64,000 nt of DNA from an uncultured Kiritimatiellota bacterium (GTDB taxonomy: Bacteria; Verrucomicrobiota; Kiritimatiellia; RFP12; UBA1067). Position numbers and translations under genes: made by a program. A model generated the notes under the pieces. The model worked only from the letters and a program-made list of their open reading frames with translations, did no database searches and had not been told where the DNA came from. Shown piece by piece: positions 1 through 8,645 of the stretch (positions are counted from its first letter, which is position 1; the number at the start of each line of letters is the position of its first letter). Where the stretch lies: positions 5,464-69,463 of the forward strand of contig CAKTUI010000006.1 in assembly GCA_934621385.1 (NCBI GenBank), written 5' to 3'.

Positions 1-319
1 CGCCAATCATCAGCGTTCCCTTTGCCTGTAGTTTCAGTCGACTACCTGAAAACGACCCGTCGTAGAATCCCCCGTCCAGCATCTTGTGGGCGATGAAGTG
101 CTGACCCGCACCCGGCAGAAAGCTCCAGAGTACCGCAGGACCCATCTTCACGATTGGCTGAAAGGTCTCCTTCTCGGCCTCACCCCGCCAGGTAATTCCT
201 TCTCGATTGAGCGCATCTATCCTCGCATAATCCTCGTCCGAAACTCGGACGCTAGTGCACCCTGCCGAAAGCAGACATGCACAGACACCACCAAGGTAAA
301 CCATTTGCCGACACTTCAT
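1..319 (-). CDS. Putative lipoprotein, 3' end cut by window edge
   Basis: The frame is open from an ATG at 319 to the window edge (106 codons seen). The start is preceded by the ribosome binding site AAGGAAAGG. The N-terminus is a lipoprotein signal (MKCRQMVYLGGVCACLLSAGC, with lipobox LSAGC ending at Cys21), so the product should be lipidated and held in the cell envelope. Around residues 60-80 it has a WSFLPGAGQHF segment, which resembles the 'LPGAGQF' motif of small membrane proteins such as DUF5683/TM2-like proteins; that assignment is only a resemblance. A promoter lies about 295 bp upstream with a G14 tract in between. Function unknown. Confidence 0.7.
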   Translation of the reverse strand, partial: MKCRQMVYLGGVCACLLSAGCTSVRVSDEDYARIDALNREGITWRGEAEKETFQPIVKMGPAVLWSFLPGAGQHFIAHKMLDGGFYDGSFSGSRLKLQAKGTLMIG

Positions 320-613
320 CTCTTATTCCTTTCCTTAAATGTGGAGAAAGCACGGGACATAACAAGCCCTACACCCTTGCTGTTAACAAGAGAATTCCCG
401 TTGAAAAAAGAGGACAAAAGCGGGCGCATCCGCCGTCTCGCAGATGACGCGCCCCATGCGGGGCCAGCCCAATTACCACCGCCCGTTACTGGGGGGGGGG
501 GGGGTAAACTGCAAATACCGTCCTGTCAATGCGCGATTCCGCGCACTTATACGCCTCACTCGGCGAACGCTACTGACGGTCAACTCCATTCGCTTTTCCC
601 GCTTTCGGGACAT
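320..613 (-). other. Long leader or small RNA region upstream of the lipoprotein gene
   Basis: About 290 bp lie between the promoter at 614-619 and the lipoprotein start. The region holds hairpin-forming stretches (GCCCC-ATGC-GGGGC near 452-465 and GGCG-CATC-CGCC near 423-434) and, on the minus strand, T-rich stretches after the latter (near 405-420). No protein-coding frame is convincing. It could be a structured 5' leader or a separate small RNA ending near 400. I do not recognise a known RNA family in it. Confidence 0.35.
491..504. repeat. G14 homopolymer tract
   Basis: Fourteen consecutive G residues on the plus strand (C14 in the direction of the lipoprotein transcript). It is the longest homopolymer in the window and sits between the promoter and the coding start, so length changes could alter expression, though it may also be assembly-sensitive. 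Confidence 0.9.
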
Positions 614-619
614 AGTATA
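614..619 (-). promoter_or_regulatory. Extended -10 promoter (TGGTATACT)
   Basis: Reading the minus strand, GTGTGGTATACTATGTCCCG contains TATACT preceded by TGG. The tRNA promoters at 22597 and 22974 share TGGTATACTATG. Predicted transcription start is about 607, heading toward the lipoprotein gene. Confidence 0.65.
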
Positions 620-666
620 CCACACGCCCTGTCATTTGTGGGAAAGAATCTTCAAAATTATTTAAT

Positions 667-731
667 GTCGATTGCAGAAGTAAGTGGGCAGGGGCGACGG
701 GGAAAACCGCCCACTTAGTCCTGCAATCGAC
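667..731. repeat. Long imperfect inverted repeat, 20 paired bases
   Basis: GTCGATTGCAG (667-677) pairs with CTGCAATCGAC (721-731), and TAAGTGGGC (681-689) pairs with GCCCACTTA (709-717), with a 3x3 internal loop and a 19-nt apical loop. It lies about 100 bp downstream of the last gene of the 829-8537 operon and may end that transcript, but no U-run follows it directly. Confidence 0.6.
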
Positions 732-828
732 AAACTGAAAGTGTAAAATGCCGAAAGGAATGGGACGCGTTTCGGCAGTTATCGTGCGTTTCTGTGGTCG
801 GCCGCAGGAAATCAATCCGTCAAAGGAG

Positions 829-1416
829 TTACCAAATCCGCAGGACAAGCGACCTGTCACGCACGGAATAGGTGACCCAATCGTCCGATGCGCCGACTCC
901 ACGACGCGTCACGCGCAGGAGATTCCACTCCCGCCCGAACAGGAAGGACAGATCGTCCAGCTCCCTGAATACGGGCTGGCCCTCGCATGTGAACACGGCT
1001 TCCCGAATGCCGTTGTCACCATCTGTCACAATGCGGACATCCAGACGACGAACCTGCGCCCCAACGGCGGGGACGCATTCCTCTATCCGACAACCGCCGC
1101 GCACATCCTCGACGAAGCACCGCCCCGAACGCCACCCAAGGACGGATGCCGTCTCCTCGAACGACAGGCTTCCGTCCCCATTCGCATCATCCCCAAAGGC
1201 GATCTGGAGCGCATTCGAGGGCGTGGACTCAAGCGACAATGAGAACTGGAGAATCCGTCCGCCGAACGCATCCCCCATACGAAGCGTGACATTGGTCGAC
1301 ACTTCCGTATCCAGGAACTCTGGCACGGGCAGTGCCGCGATTTCAACCGTTCGTGCCCCAACGGACAAAACCGCCGCACACACAAGGACAAGGCCCATCA
1401 CAATTCTCTTCGTCAT
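829..1416 (-). CDS. Small secreted protein with an EF-hand-like loop
   Basis: 195 residues. The first 15 residues (MTKRIVMGLVLVCAA) form a signal peptide almost identical to those of the neighbouring paralogues, but the mature part is unrelated to them. Around residues 75-88 there is a calcium-binding-type loop, DDANGDGSLSFEE, matching the D-x-D/N-x-D-G spacing of EF-hands. No catalytic motif is seen. It is the last gene of the operon and follows the upstream gene by 15 bp, with the same spacer sequence (ending AAGGAAGATTACG before ATG) found between the paralogues, which indicates that signal peptide plus spacer were copied together. Function unknown; probably periplasmic or surface-exposed. 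Confidence 0.7.
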   Translation of the reverse strand: MTKRIVMGLVLVCAAVLSVGARTVEIAALPVPEFLDTEVSTNVTLRMGDAFGGRILQFSLSLESTPSNALQIAFGDDANGDGSLSFEETASVLGWRSGRCFVEDVRGGCRIEECVPAVGAQVRRLDVRIVTDGDNGIREAVFTCEGQPVFRELDDLSFLFGREWNLLRVTRRGVGASDDWVTYSVRDRSLVLRIW

Positions 1417-1431
1417 CGTAATCTTCCTTTC

Positions 1432-2388
1432 TCACCGTTTCGCCTCAAGGTTCGTGTCGTTCGGCGTGGGGTTGAAGATGTAGGACAGGTAAACCTTGGA
1501 AACTCCTTTCCATCCCGGCCCTACATCCAGCGTCCTCACGAGGCCATAGTTTGCCTCCTTCAGCGAACCGTCCGCGTCGACCTTGGGACGCAGACGGAGC
1601 ACCAACGCCGACTTCGGGCTAAACGGGACTTCGCCACCTCCGTCTTCGTGATTCTCGTCCCGATCAACAATGTGAACCGAACGAACGGCATACGACTCAT
1701 TCGTCGAAGCCTCGTAGGGATAGGGCTGAAGGCTCTCCATGACCTTCTCCACATTGTATCCGCCCGAAGGGTCTCCGACCGTCCTGAAGAAACAGGCGCA
1801 ATGTCTGCTCTGAGGCGGGGGAAGCCCATCCCAGTCGACCCAGAACTCAATGTCCGCACGATCCTGCGCATTGGACGTGACGATTGTCGCCTTCTCCAAG
1901 TTAAACCCGAACCAGGCATTCGTCATAGGAACGGGAATGTAGATACCTTTTACAACCAAATCCGCCGGATGCCGAATGCGTCGCAGTTCCATGCGCTCCT
2001 CCGCCCCGTAGGGCTGCCACCTGCCGTCCCGCACCTCGCGCTCCGCGCCCATCGCGATGAGGCAGTGCTCCCGCCGCGACCCGTAGTAGCCGTCCTTCGT
2101 GACATCAATGACAATTCGGTTTCCCGTCGTTCGTCCGCTGATTGTGAACAGTCCGTTCGTATCCGTCGTCCCCCGCACGGTGTAGATCTTGTGGAGCTGT
2201 TCAATCGTCGTCCGAACCGAGGCTCCCTCCACGGAAACACCACTGTCATCCACGACCTTCAGGACCGTGCGATAGTCAGCGCCCCTCTTAAGGGCGGCCC
2301 TGAACTCGGCATCCACCACACCCTTGCAGGGGGCAAACGAAAATGCCGCCCACACAAGGACAAGGACCATCACAATTCTCTTTGTCAT
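1432..2388 (-). CDS. Secreted paralogue A with constant N-half and tail
   Basis: 318 residues with a signal peptide. Residues ~35-130 are nearly identical to paralogue B and similar to C; they contain TNGLFTISGRTTGN and IVIDVTKDGYYGS, a pattern like carboxypeptidase-regulatory-type Ig-like domains (inference). From residue ~133 the sequence diverges completely from B and C until the last residues, NPTPNDTNLEAKR, which are the same in all three. The order is therefore constant domain, variable domain, constant tail. Placed 15 bp after paralogue B with a conserved spacer carrying the ribosome binding site GAAAGGAAG. No enzyme motif is visible. Confidence 0.75.
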   Translation of the reverse strand: MTKRIVMVLVLVWAAFSFAPCKGVVDAEFRAALKRGADYRTVLKVVDDSGVSVEGASVRTTIEQLHKIYTVRGTTDTNGLFTISGRTTGNRIVIDVTKDGYYGSRREHCLIAMGAEREVRDGRWQPYGAEERMELRRIRHPADLVVKGIYIPVPMTNAWFGFNLEKATIVTSNAQDRADIEFWVDWDGLPPPQSRHCACFFRTVGDPSGGYNVEKVMESLQPYPYEASTNESYAVRSVHIVDRDENHEDGGGEVPFSPKSALVLRLRPKVDADGSLKEANYGLVRTLDVGPGWKGVSKVYLSYIFNPTPNDTNLEAKR

Positions 2389-2403
2389 CGTAATCTTCCT
2401 TTC

Positions 2404-3360
2404 TCACCGTTTCGCCTCAAGGTTCGTGTCGTTCGGCGTGGGGTTGGAAAAACCCCTCACAAGCAATCCCGCCAGGCCACCACGGTCGCAGGTGAACCGG
2501 ATGTCCAGCACAACCGAGTAGTTAGCCGACACGAGTTTCCCCGACTCGTCCACCCTACATCGACTGCGAACAACCCAGCACCGACTTGGATCAAAGTGAA
2601 CCTGTTTCCTACTCCCATCCTCCTGAATGCATTCAGAAAACTCAGCATCATGGAAAGGGAAGGCATCAACCTTCACCGCATAAGGTCCAGTGAACTCACT
2701 CTCGTTCCGCGCCGCCTCCGTATAGTATCCCGACGGCGGAGGAAATCGGATTTTCACCCCCATCCCCGAGTACTCGGGCAACCACTTGCCGTCCCAGTCA
2801 AAGAAAACCTCCATGTCGGAGACTTCGCCTCGTCCCGACGGCTTAACGAAATCGTTCACCTGGAGATCGAAGCCAACCCACTCCCGCAGTTTCCTGGTAT
2901 AGCGGAAATCAAGGGCATAGCCAGAAGCCGACCTGATGGGGTTCTCGATTCGCCTCAGGAGAAGTTCTTCCTCCGCCCCGTAGGGCTGCCACCTGCCGTC
3001 CCGCACCTCGTGCTCCGCGCCCATCGCGATGAGGCAGTGCTCCCGCCGCGACCCATAGTAGCCGTCCTTCGTGACATCAATGACAATTCGGTTTCCCGTC
3101 GTTCGTCCGCTGATTGTGAACAGTCCGTTCGTATCCGTCGTCCCCCGCACGGTGTAGATCTTGTGGAGCTGTTCAATCGTCGTCCGAACCGAGGCTCCCT
3201 CCACGGAAACACCACTGTCATCCACGACCTTCAGGACCGTGCGATAGTCAGCGCCCCTCTTAAGGGCGGCCCTGAACTCGGCATCCACCACACCCTTGCA
3301 GGGGGCGAACGAAAATGCCGCACACACAAGGACAAGACCCATCACAATTCTCTTCGTCAT
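2404..3360 (-). CDS. Secreted paralogue B with constant N-half and tail
   Basis: 318 residues; signal peptide MTKRIVMGLVLVCAA followed by a front half almost identical to paralogue A over about 400 bp of DNA (1995-2400 against 2967-3372), which points to recent duplication or gene conversion. The middle and C-terminal part (for example WVGFDLQVNDFV, VFFDWDGKW, CWVVRSRCRVDE) instead matches paralogue C, so B looks like a hybrid of A and C. It ends with the shared tail NPTPNDTNLEAKR. Likely exported; role unknown. Confidence 0.75.
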   Translation of the reverse strand: MTKRIVMGLVLVCAAFSFAPCKGVVDAEFRAALKRGADYRTVLKVVDDSGVSVEGASVRTTIEQLHKIYTVRGTTDTNGLFTISGRTTGNRIVIDVTKDGYYGSRREHCLIAMGAEHEVRDGRWQPYGAEEELLLRRIENPIRSASGYALDFRYTRKLREWVGFDLQVNDFVKPSGRGEVSDMEVFFDWDGKWLPEYSGMGVKIRFPPPSGYYTEAARNESEFTGPYAVKVDAFPFHDAEFSECIQEDGSRKQVHFDPSRCWVVRSRCRVDESGKLVSANYSVVLDIRFTCDRGGLAGLLVRGFSNPTPNDTNLEAKR

Positions 3361-3375
3361 CGCAGATTTCCTTTC

Positions 3376-4335
3376 TCACCGCTTCGCCTCAAGGTTCGTG
3401 TCGTTCGGCGTGGGGTTGAATGCCCCCGTGACACAAAAGCCAATTCGCCCATCCATCTTGCAGCAGAATGCGATGTCGGACAAGACAGAATAATTCGCCG
3501 CCACCAGACGGCCCTTCTCGTCCACGCGGCATCGGCTCCTGACGACCCAGCACTTCCGCCGGTCGAACTCCACAACCACCCGCGATCCGTCGGGATTGAC
3601 CCGCTCCGAGAATTCGCACGACTGACTGTATTCCACGTTCGTCTGCGCATGGTAGGGAAAGATGAACTCGCTCTCGCTTCGGGCATCATACTCGTAGAAG
3701 CCTGCAAAATGTTCGGGGAAGCGAATACACACCTTCATGCCCTTATACTCCCCTGGCATCCAACGACCATCCCATTCGACGAAGACCTCGAAGTCGGCAA
3801 TGTCTCCATGTCCGACCGGTCCGACAAAGTCATTTTTCAAGATGTCGTAGCCAATCCACCTACCCCTCTCCATCGTATACCTGAACACCCAAAACCACTC
3901 GTGCGGCAACGACACTGGGTTCTCGATTCGTCTCAGGAGAAGTTCCTCCTCCGCCCCGTAGGGCTGCCACCTGCCGTCCCGCACCTCGCGCTCAGCACCC
4001 ATCGCGATGAGGCAGTGCTCCCGCCGAGACCCATAGTAGCCGTCCTTCGCAACATCGATGACGATTTCGTTCCCCGTCGTTCGCCCGCTGATTGTGAACA
4101 GTCCGTTTGTATCCGTCGTCCCTTCGATGAAGTAGGATGACTTGATGAAGTTCATACCCATCAGGACCCTGACCTTTGCATCCGACACAGCATGTCCCCC
4201 ATCATCCACGACACGGAGAACAGTGCGGTAGTCCGCCCCATTTCTCCGCGCCGAGCGATATGAGGGATCCTTTTTTAGGGCACAGGCCACCAGCGACACG
4301 AGCACACAACCGACGGTGATGAACATTCTTCTCAT
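3376..4335 (-). CDS. Secreted paralogue C, probable lipoprotein
   Basis: 319 residues. The N-terminus (MRRMFITVGCVLVSLVAC) fits a lipoprotein signal with lipobox LVAC, unlike A and B whose signals end differently. The Ig-like front domain shares GTTDTNGLFTISGRTTGN and KDGYYGSRREHCL with A and B; the middle domain is homologous to B (WIGYDILKNDFVG, CWVVRSRCRVDEKG). It ends in the constant tail. Its ATG overlaps the stop of the upstream 1401-residue protein gene (ATGA), so translation of the two is coupled and they probably work together. Confidence 0.75.
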   Translation of the reverse strand: MRRMFITVGCVLVSLVACALKKDPSYRSARRNGADYRTVLRVVDDGGHAVSDAKVRVLMGMNFIKSSYFIEGTTDTNGLFTISGRTTGNEIVIDVAKDGYYGSRREHCLIAMGAEREVRDGRWQPYGAEEELLLRRIENPVSLPHEWFWVFRYTMERGRWIGYDILKNDFVGPVGHGDIADFEVFVEWDGRWMPGEYKGMKVCIRFPEHFAGFYEYDARSESEFIFPYHAQTNVEYSQSCEFSERVNPDGSRVVVEFDRRKCWVVRSRCRVDEKGRLVAANYSVLSDIAFCCKMDGRIGFCVTGAFNPTPNDTNLEAKR

Positions 4336-7300
4336 CTCAAATTTCCTTTCTCTATTATTTTCTCAAACAACTTGTAAGTATAGAAATAGGGGACATCCTT
4401 AACATCCGAGTGTAGCCACCGCCTCGAATAGGTGCCGCGTTCAGGCCACCCATTCGGACGAGCAATACCATCTGGAGACTCACTATTCAGATTAATCATA
4501 TCATCTTTCTTATTTCCGTCACCAAACTTCACCGTTCCTGCGGCAGGCGTGAGGGCGGGAATGCCCATGGCGAGATGCGCATCGCATCCCGCACGGTCAA
4601 TCTTTGGGTCGAGGATACTCTTCGGAGTGCAGACGAACACCGTGTTCGTCCGAAAGTCCGCGTCACTCATCCGCTGGGCCTCCTTGGCCGAGATTCGATT
4701 GATTCCGAGGAAGTTCTCGTCAATGTTCCACCCCGACCATGTCGTCGCGCCCATCCCGTCGAAGATTCCCCGCCCCTTGAACATCTCCTGCTTGTGCCAA
4801 GCATACTGGGAGAGTCCGCTCCAGATTCCGGTCAGAATGTTGATGTCATTGTCATCGCTGAGTTCAAGCACCTCGTCGCCAGTGGAGTAGAAGTTGACCG
4901 CGAGGGGAGCAACGGCGGCGAAGCGCCCCGGCCAGCCGAGGAGTGAGCGCCCGTCCCCAGGAATCCCCATGAACAGCCGATGCCAGCTCGCCGCCCAGGA
5001 GTTCGTCGGGTAGCCGTCCCAGTCCGGATGGACGAGCTGCGGGACGCGGAGCGCGACGGATGTGTCGTAGGCCTCGGCGGGGACGGCCGCGTCGAGCATC
5101 AGGTACGCACCGACCCCCAGCCCGTGGTCCTGCACCATCGACGAGGCGACGACATTGCCAAGCGAATGCGCCATGAGGACGACTCTCCCCGGAATCCGCT
5201 TCAGTTCGGCCGCGAGGTGACCTGCGGAGGCGAAGGCGTTGGCGACATTCTCCTGGTAGTTCGCGCTTCCGCCCTGGTCGCCGCGCCACGCCACGCAGTG
5301 GAACCGGGCGCGACTCCCGGCAAGGCGAAGCCGCTTGAAGAGCGCATCGCCCCACGCGCGTGCGTCATCCTCCGACACGCTGAACCCGTGCAGGAACACG
5401 AGCGTCGGCTCCCCGGGCTCGGGCAGAAGGTCTCCGAGAGAGCTCGGGCACGACTCCCGCCCGCCCAAGAGGCGGCGGACATTCGTCCAGTCGTAGAGCC
5501 TATGCGCACGCAAAACGACCATCGGCGGCGCGTACGAAAGGAGCACCGAGCCGTCCGCATCGAGCACACGAATCCTGAGCGATGCATCCTCTCCCCGCAC
5601 CCGGAGGACAAGGAGCCGCGACTCCTCTGGAAGCGCGGAAAGCTCCGAACGGGGAATGTCCGTCCCGCCCGCCGGCATCCCCCGCAACGCGGCATCCCGA
5701 AGGATTCCACCCCCGCTCGTGCGCACATCCTCCGTCCAGATTGAACCCGACCGCGACCGAGGCACATCCACGAGCGTCCATTCGAACATGTCATCCCACG
5801 GCAGTCCGTTCGCATCGAGACGGCACGAGACAGACTCCCCCCAGGCGGAGAGGAGTGGTCCGAGGTCGAGCGCGGCAGGGAAGAGATCGATGAGTCCGGC
5901 GGGGCCGCCGACCGCACGACCGCCCCCCGTGTCCCCACGCGTCCAGAAGACGAACGCACCTCCGACCGAGGAAGGCCCGAGGTCGCGGAGTCCGATTGCC
6001 CCGTCAAGGTCCGCATCGAACCGGAGGGGCGGATCAACCGCCGTGAGGGTGCGCGACTCCCCGTCCTCCAGCACCTCGCCCCCCGTCTCCGTCCAGTAGC
6101 GCAGCGCGAGATGCGCCCGACCAGAAGCCGACGCGGTCACCCGCACGGGTAGCCCACTGCCGGACGGGCGGCCCGCACGGGCGAGCAGCGACCGCCACTC
6201 CTCGACGGCGAACTCGGCCGCCGGGCGTTCCGCCGCATCCAGCAGGACGCGCCAGACCCCAAGCACCGCATCGCGCCACCACACGCGGAAGCCGCCCCCC
6301 TCCGCACCATCGAGGGCCACGCGCACCCATCCGCTCGGAAGCCCGACGCACGTTTCAAGCAGGAGCTCGGGGGCTTCCGCAACATTCGCCCCGGCCACGA
6401 CAGGCACACCGAAGGAAGACGAGAGGCTGTCGTACGAATCGAGGGGTGTGCCGCGCCCGCCCGCAATCCATGCTCCGAGCGTTGTCCACGCGTGGGCTGC
6501 GGAAACCCGCCCCGTCGTGGCGAAGGCGAGCACGGCATCCCCATGCTCCGCGCTCGGGAGAACAGCGCACACGCGGACTGCGCACGAGGTCGCGCTCCCC
6601 GCGAACGGTCTCCCGTCGGGGTACTCGACCCGAAGCCGCCGCGACACGAACGCCGCCGTCACGAGGTTTGTCGCATGATCCGGGCACGGGCAGCAGGCCG
6701 CGTCCGCCCCACGAGGTGGCGCGTCGACTTTCAGCGTCCTGTAGACGGACCGCGCACGAATCGGCAGAATCCCCATATCGCGAGGGAGCGCGGCGAGCGC
6801 GTTCGTGTAAGCCGCCTGATGGAGAGGTTCGCATGTCGCACGGAGGGCATCGTGCTCGACGCACCGCTCGACGATGTCGTCCCGCACAGCCTCTGGTGCT
6901 GGCGCTGGCGGACGCTCGGTCTCCTCGTCCTCGCCGCGCCAGACGGACGGGGAGGACGCCTCGTCACCGTCCCCCGATGGGCGCGGGCAGAGGCGCACGG
7001 ACTGGTCTCGCCATCCCCCGCCGGCAAGGCGCAAGGGGTGCGAGAGGCGGTAGCGCACGTGCCCCTCGCCGTCCGCCGGGAAGCCCGTCACGACCGCCGC
7101 ACGCGGCGGAATGTTCGAAACCGAGACGCCCGGTCCCTCCGCCATCCACTCGCACCCGAGGTCCGCGTCCTCCCCGGCGGCAGGCAGTGCCACGCGGACA
7201 CGCCGCGTGGCAAGATCGTGGATGCACGGCGCGGGCGGAACGACACCCGGAAAGCGAATCCATCCACGCCGAAACCTTTCCGACGGGAGGACGCCAATAA

Positions 7301-8537
7301 GAAACTCGTCCGCGTCCATCTCGACACGGAGGCCGTCCCCGCTCCGTAGGAAGACCGAGACCGTTCGCCCGCGTTCCACGGACACGAGCAGTTCCGGCGA
7401 GGGCTGGCCGTCCCGTGCGGCGACGAGCGGAACGGAGTGCCCGCCGACCACGAGGTCACCCGTCCCCGTCCCAGCCGCACGAACGCGGAGGATTGCGCAC
7501 AATTCCGTCGGGCGCGGCAGTTCAAACGCGCCAGACGGCGATCCCGCGTAGAAGATGTGCTCAAGCACCGCGTTCGTCGAACCGGGGGCTGGGGCGAGCG
7601 GGTCGAGACCGCCCGCAAGAACCGCGTAGCCGTCGCAAAGGTCAGGGCGCAGGGAGTTCGGGTCGAGCGGGTCCGTCCCGCGCACGAGCAGCTCCTCGGA
7701 ATCCGAAAGCCCATCGCAGTCGGTGTCAGCGCGGTGGGGGCACGTCCCGTAAACGAACAACTCGTCAGCGGTCGGGAGTCCGTCCCCATCGGCATCCGAG
7801 TCATGCGCATCCGCCGCCGTGAGCGGATGGAACTCAAGCGAAGTGACATTCGCCGCGAGCACATTGGTCGTCCACATGCCGCCCCCGAGAAACGCACCGG
7901 CGAGGACATTGGAGACGACATCGGCACTCATGCGCGAAAGGTCGTAGCGGCAGGCGATCCGCCCGTCGGGAAAGAACTCCGTCTGAAATGAGACGGGTGC
8001 GTCGACGCGGCGGCCGAGGAGCGCATTCCGCCATGTGACGACGAGCGAGTCCTGCGGCGTTGCCGCGTACCACACCTCACTCGGCGCGGCGGAGTCGCCG
8101 AGCTGGCCCCAGTTCGCCTCCGGCACGATGCCGAGGGACGAGGCGAGCGGCGCAACCCAGTCGCCCGCGAGTGTGGCTACCCTCCCCGAGGAAAACAGGC
8201 GGAGCCGACCGACATCGTTCGTGCCGACACGGAACGCCCGGTTCGTGAACGAGAGATAGACCCAGTCCTCCGCCGCACCGAAGGCCCGCCAGTCGGCGAC
8301 GGCGGTCGCATTGGACGGGGGCGCGAAGTCGAACCGCTCGCCCGTACCGACGCGGCGCATGACGAAGCCCCGCGCGAAGTCCTCGTCCGTCAGCATCCGC
8401 ACCGCAACTGGGGCGGGCGCGGCGGAAGGACGCACGGCAGGACGCTTCGTCGAGCCGTGCAGAACGAGCGCAAGCGCAAGCGCCGCGACACCCGTGCGCC
8501 CCGCCATCGTCAGTGTTCTCTGGACTGCCCCACTCAT
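4332..8537 (-). CDS. Large secreted protein: TSP3 repeats and C-terminal alpha/beta hydrolase
   Basis: 1401 residues. A hydrophobic N-terminal stretch (VAALALALVLHGS, ~18-30) acts as signal or anchor. Residues ~240-296 carry calcium-binding thrombospondin type-3 repeats (DSDADGDGLPTADE, DTDCDGLSDSEE). The long middle part is not recognised. From ~1042 to ~1250 is an alpha/beta hydrolase fold: PTLVFLHGF for the oxyanion strand, AHSLGN (~1122) as nucleophile elbow with Ser, and a likely acid/His further on. Substrate unknown; lipase/esterase or peptidase-like activity are both possible. Its coding sequence is markedly GC-richer than the polysaccharide genes. First gene of a five-gene operon with a promoter 10 nt upstream of the start. 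Confidence 0.8.
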   Translation of the reverse strand: MSGAVQRTLTMAGRTGVAALALALVLHGSTKRPAVRPSAAPAPVAVRMLTDEDFARGFVMRRVGTGERFDFAPPSNATAVADWRAFGAAEDWVYLSFTNRAFRVGTNDVGRLRLFSSGRVATLAGDWVAPLASSLGIVPEANWGQLGDSAAPSEVWYAATPQDSLVVTWRNALLGRRVDAPVSFQTEFFPDGRIACRYDLSRMSADVVSNVLAGAFLGGGMWTTNVLAANVTSLEFHPLTAADAHDSDADGDGLPTADELFVYGTCPHRADTDCDGLSDSEELLVRGTDPLDPNSLRPDLCDGYAVLAGGLDPLAPAPGSTNAVLEHIFYAGSPSGAFELPRPTELCAILRVRAAGTGTGDLVVGGHSVPLVAARDGQPSPELLVSVERGRTVSVFLRSGDGLRVEMDADEFLIGVLPSERFRRGWIRFPGVVPPAPCIHDLATRRVRVALPAAGEDADLGCEWMAEGPGVSVSNIPPRAAVVTGFPADGEGHVRYRLSHPLRLAGGGWRDQSVRLCPRPSGDGDEASSPSVWRGEDEETERPPAPAPEAVRDDIVERCVEHDALRATCEPLHQAAYTNALAALPRDMGILPIRARSVYRTLKVDAPPRGADAACCPCPDHATNLVTAAFVSRRLRVEYPDGRPFAGSATSCAVRVCAVLPSAEHGDAVLAFATTGRVSAAHAWTTLGAWIAGGRGTPLDSYDSLSSSFGVPVVAGANVAEAPELLLETCVGLPSGWVRVALDGAEGGGFRVWWRDAVLGVWRVLLDAAERPAAEFAVEEWRSLLARAGRPSGSGLPVRVTASASGRAHLALRYWTETGGEVLEDGESRTLTAVDPPLRFDADLDGAIGLRDLGPSSVGGAFVFWTRGDTGGGRAVGGPAGLIDLFPAALDLGPLLSAWGESVSCRLDANGLPWDDMFEWTLVDVPRSRSGSIWTEDVRTSGGGILRDAALRGMPAGGTDIPRSELSALPEESRLLVLRVRGEDASLRIRVLDADGSVLLSYAPPMVVLRAHRLYDWTNVRRLLGGRESCPSSLGDLLPEPGEPTLVFLHGFSVSEDDARAWGDALFKRLRLAGSRARFHCVAWRGDQGGSANYQENVANAFASAGHLAAELKRIPGRVVLMAHSLGNVVASSMVQDHGLGVGAYLMLDAAVPAEAYDTSVALRVPQLVHPDWDGYPTNSWAASWHRLFMGIPGDGRSLLGWPGRFAAVAPLAVNFYSTGDEVLELSDDNDINILTGIWSGLSQYAWHKQEMFKGRGIFDGMGATTWSGWNIDENFLGINRISAKEAQRMSDADFRTNTVFVCTPKSILDPKIDRAGCDAHLAMGIPALTPAAGTVKFGDGNKKDDMINLNSESPDGIARPNGWPERGTYSRRWLHSDVKDVPYFYTYKLFEKIIEKGNLR

Positions 8538-8547
8538 GGATGGGCGT

Positions 8548-8553
8548 ATTATA
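8548..8553 (-). promoter_or_regulatory. -10 element (TATAAT) 10 nt before the 1401-aa protein start
   Basis: Minus-strand TTGATATAATACGCCCATCC runs straight into ATG at 8537. With a normal 6-8 nt discriminator the mRNA would have a leader of only a few bases. Confidence 0.6.
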
Positions 8554-8645
8554 TCAAAAACTGCCTACCCAGCGGCTTGCGCGGCAGCCTGGGAACCTCG
8601 ACTCTTAGGAATCACGCCTTGTTGGATGACTGCTTATAAAAGAGA

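Noticed and set aside
1648..4140. 830-codon open frame on the plus strand
   Set aside because: It is antisense to the three secreted paralogues; the minus-strand genes have signal peptides, ribosome binding sites and shared domains, while this frame has none.
6446..7349. Arg/Pro-rich frames opposite the 1401-residue protein gene
   Set aside because: Low-complexity translations caused by high GC content; no family features.
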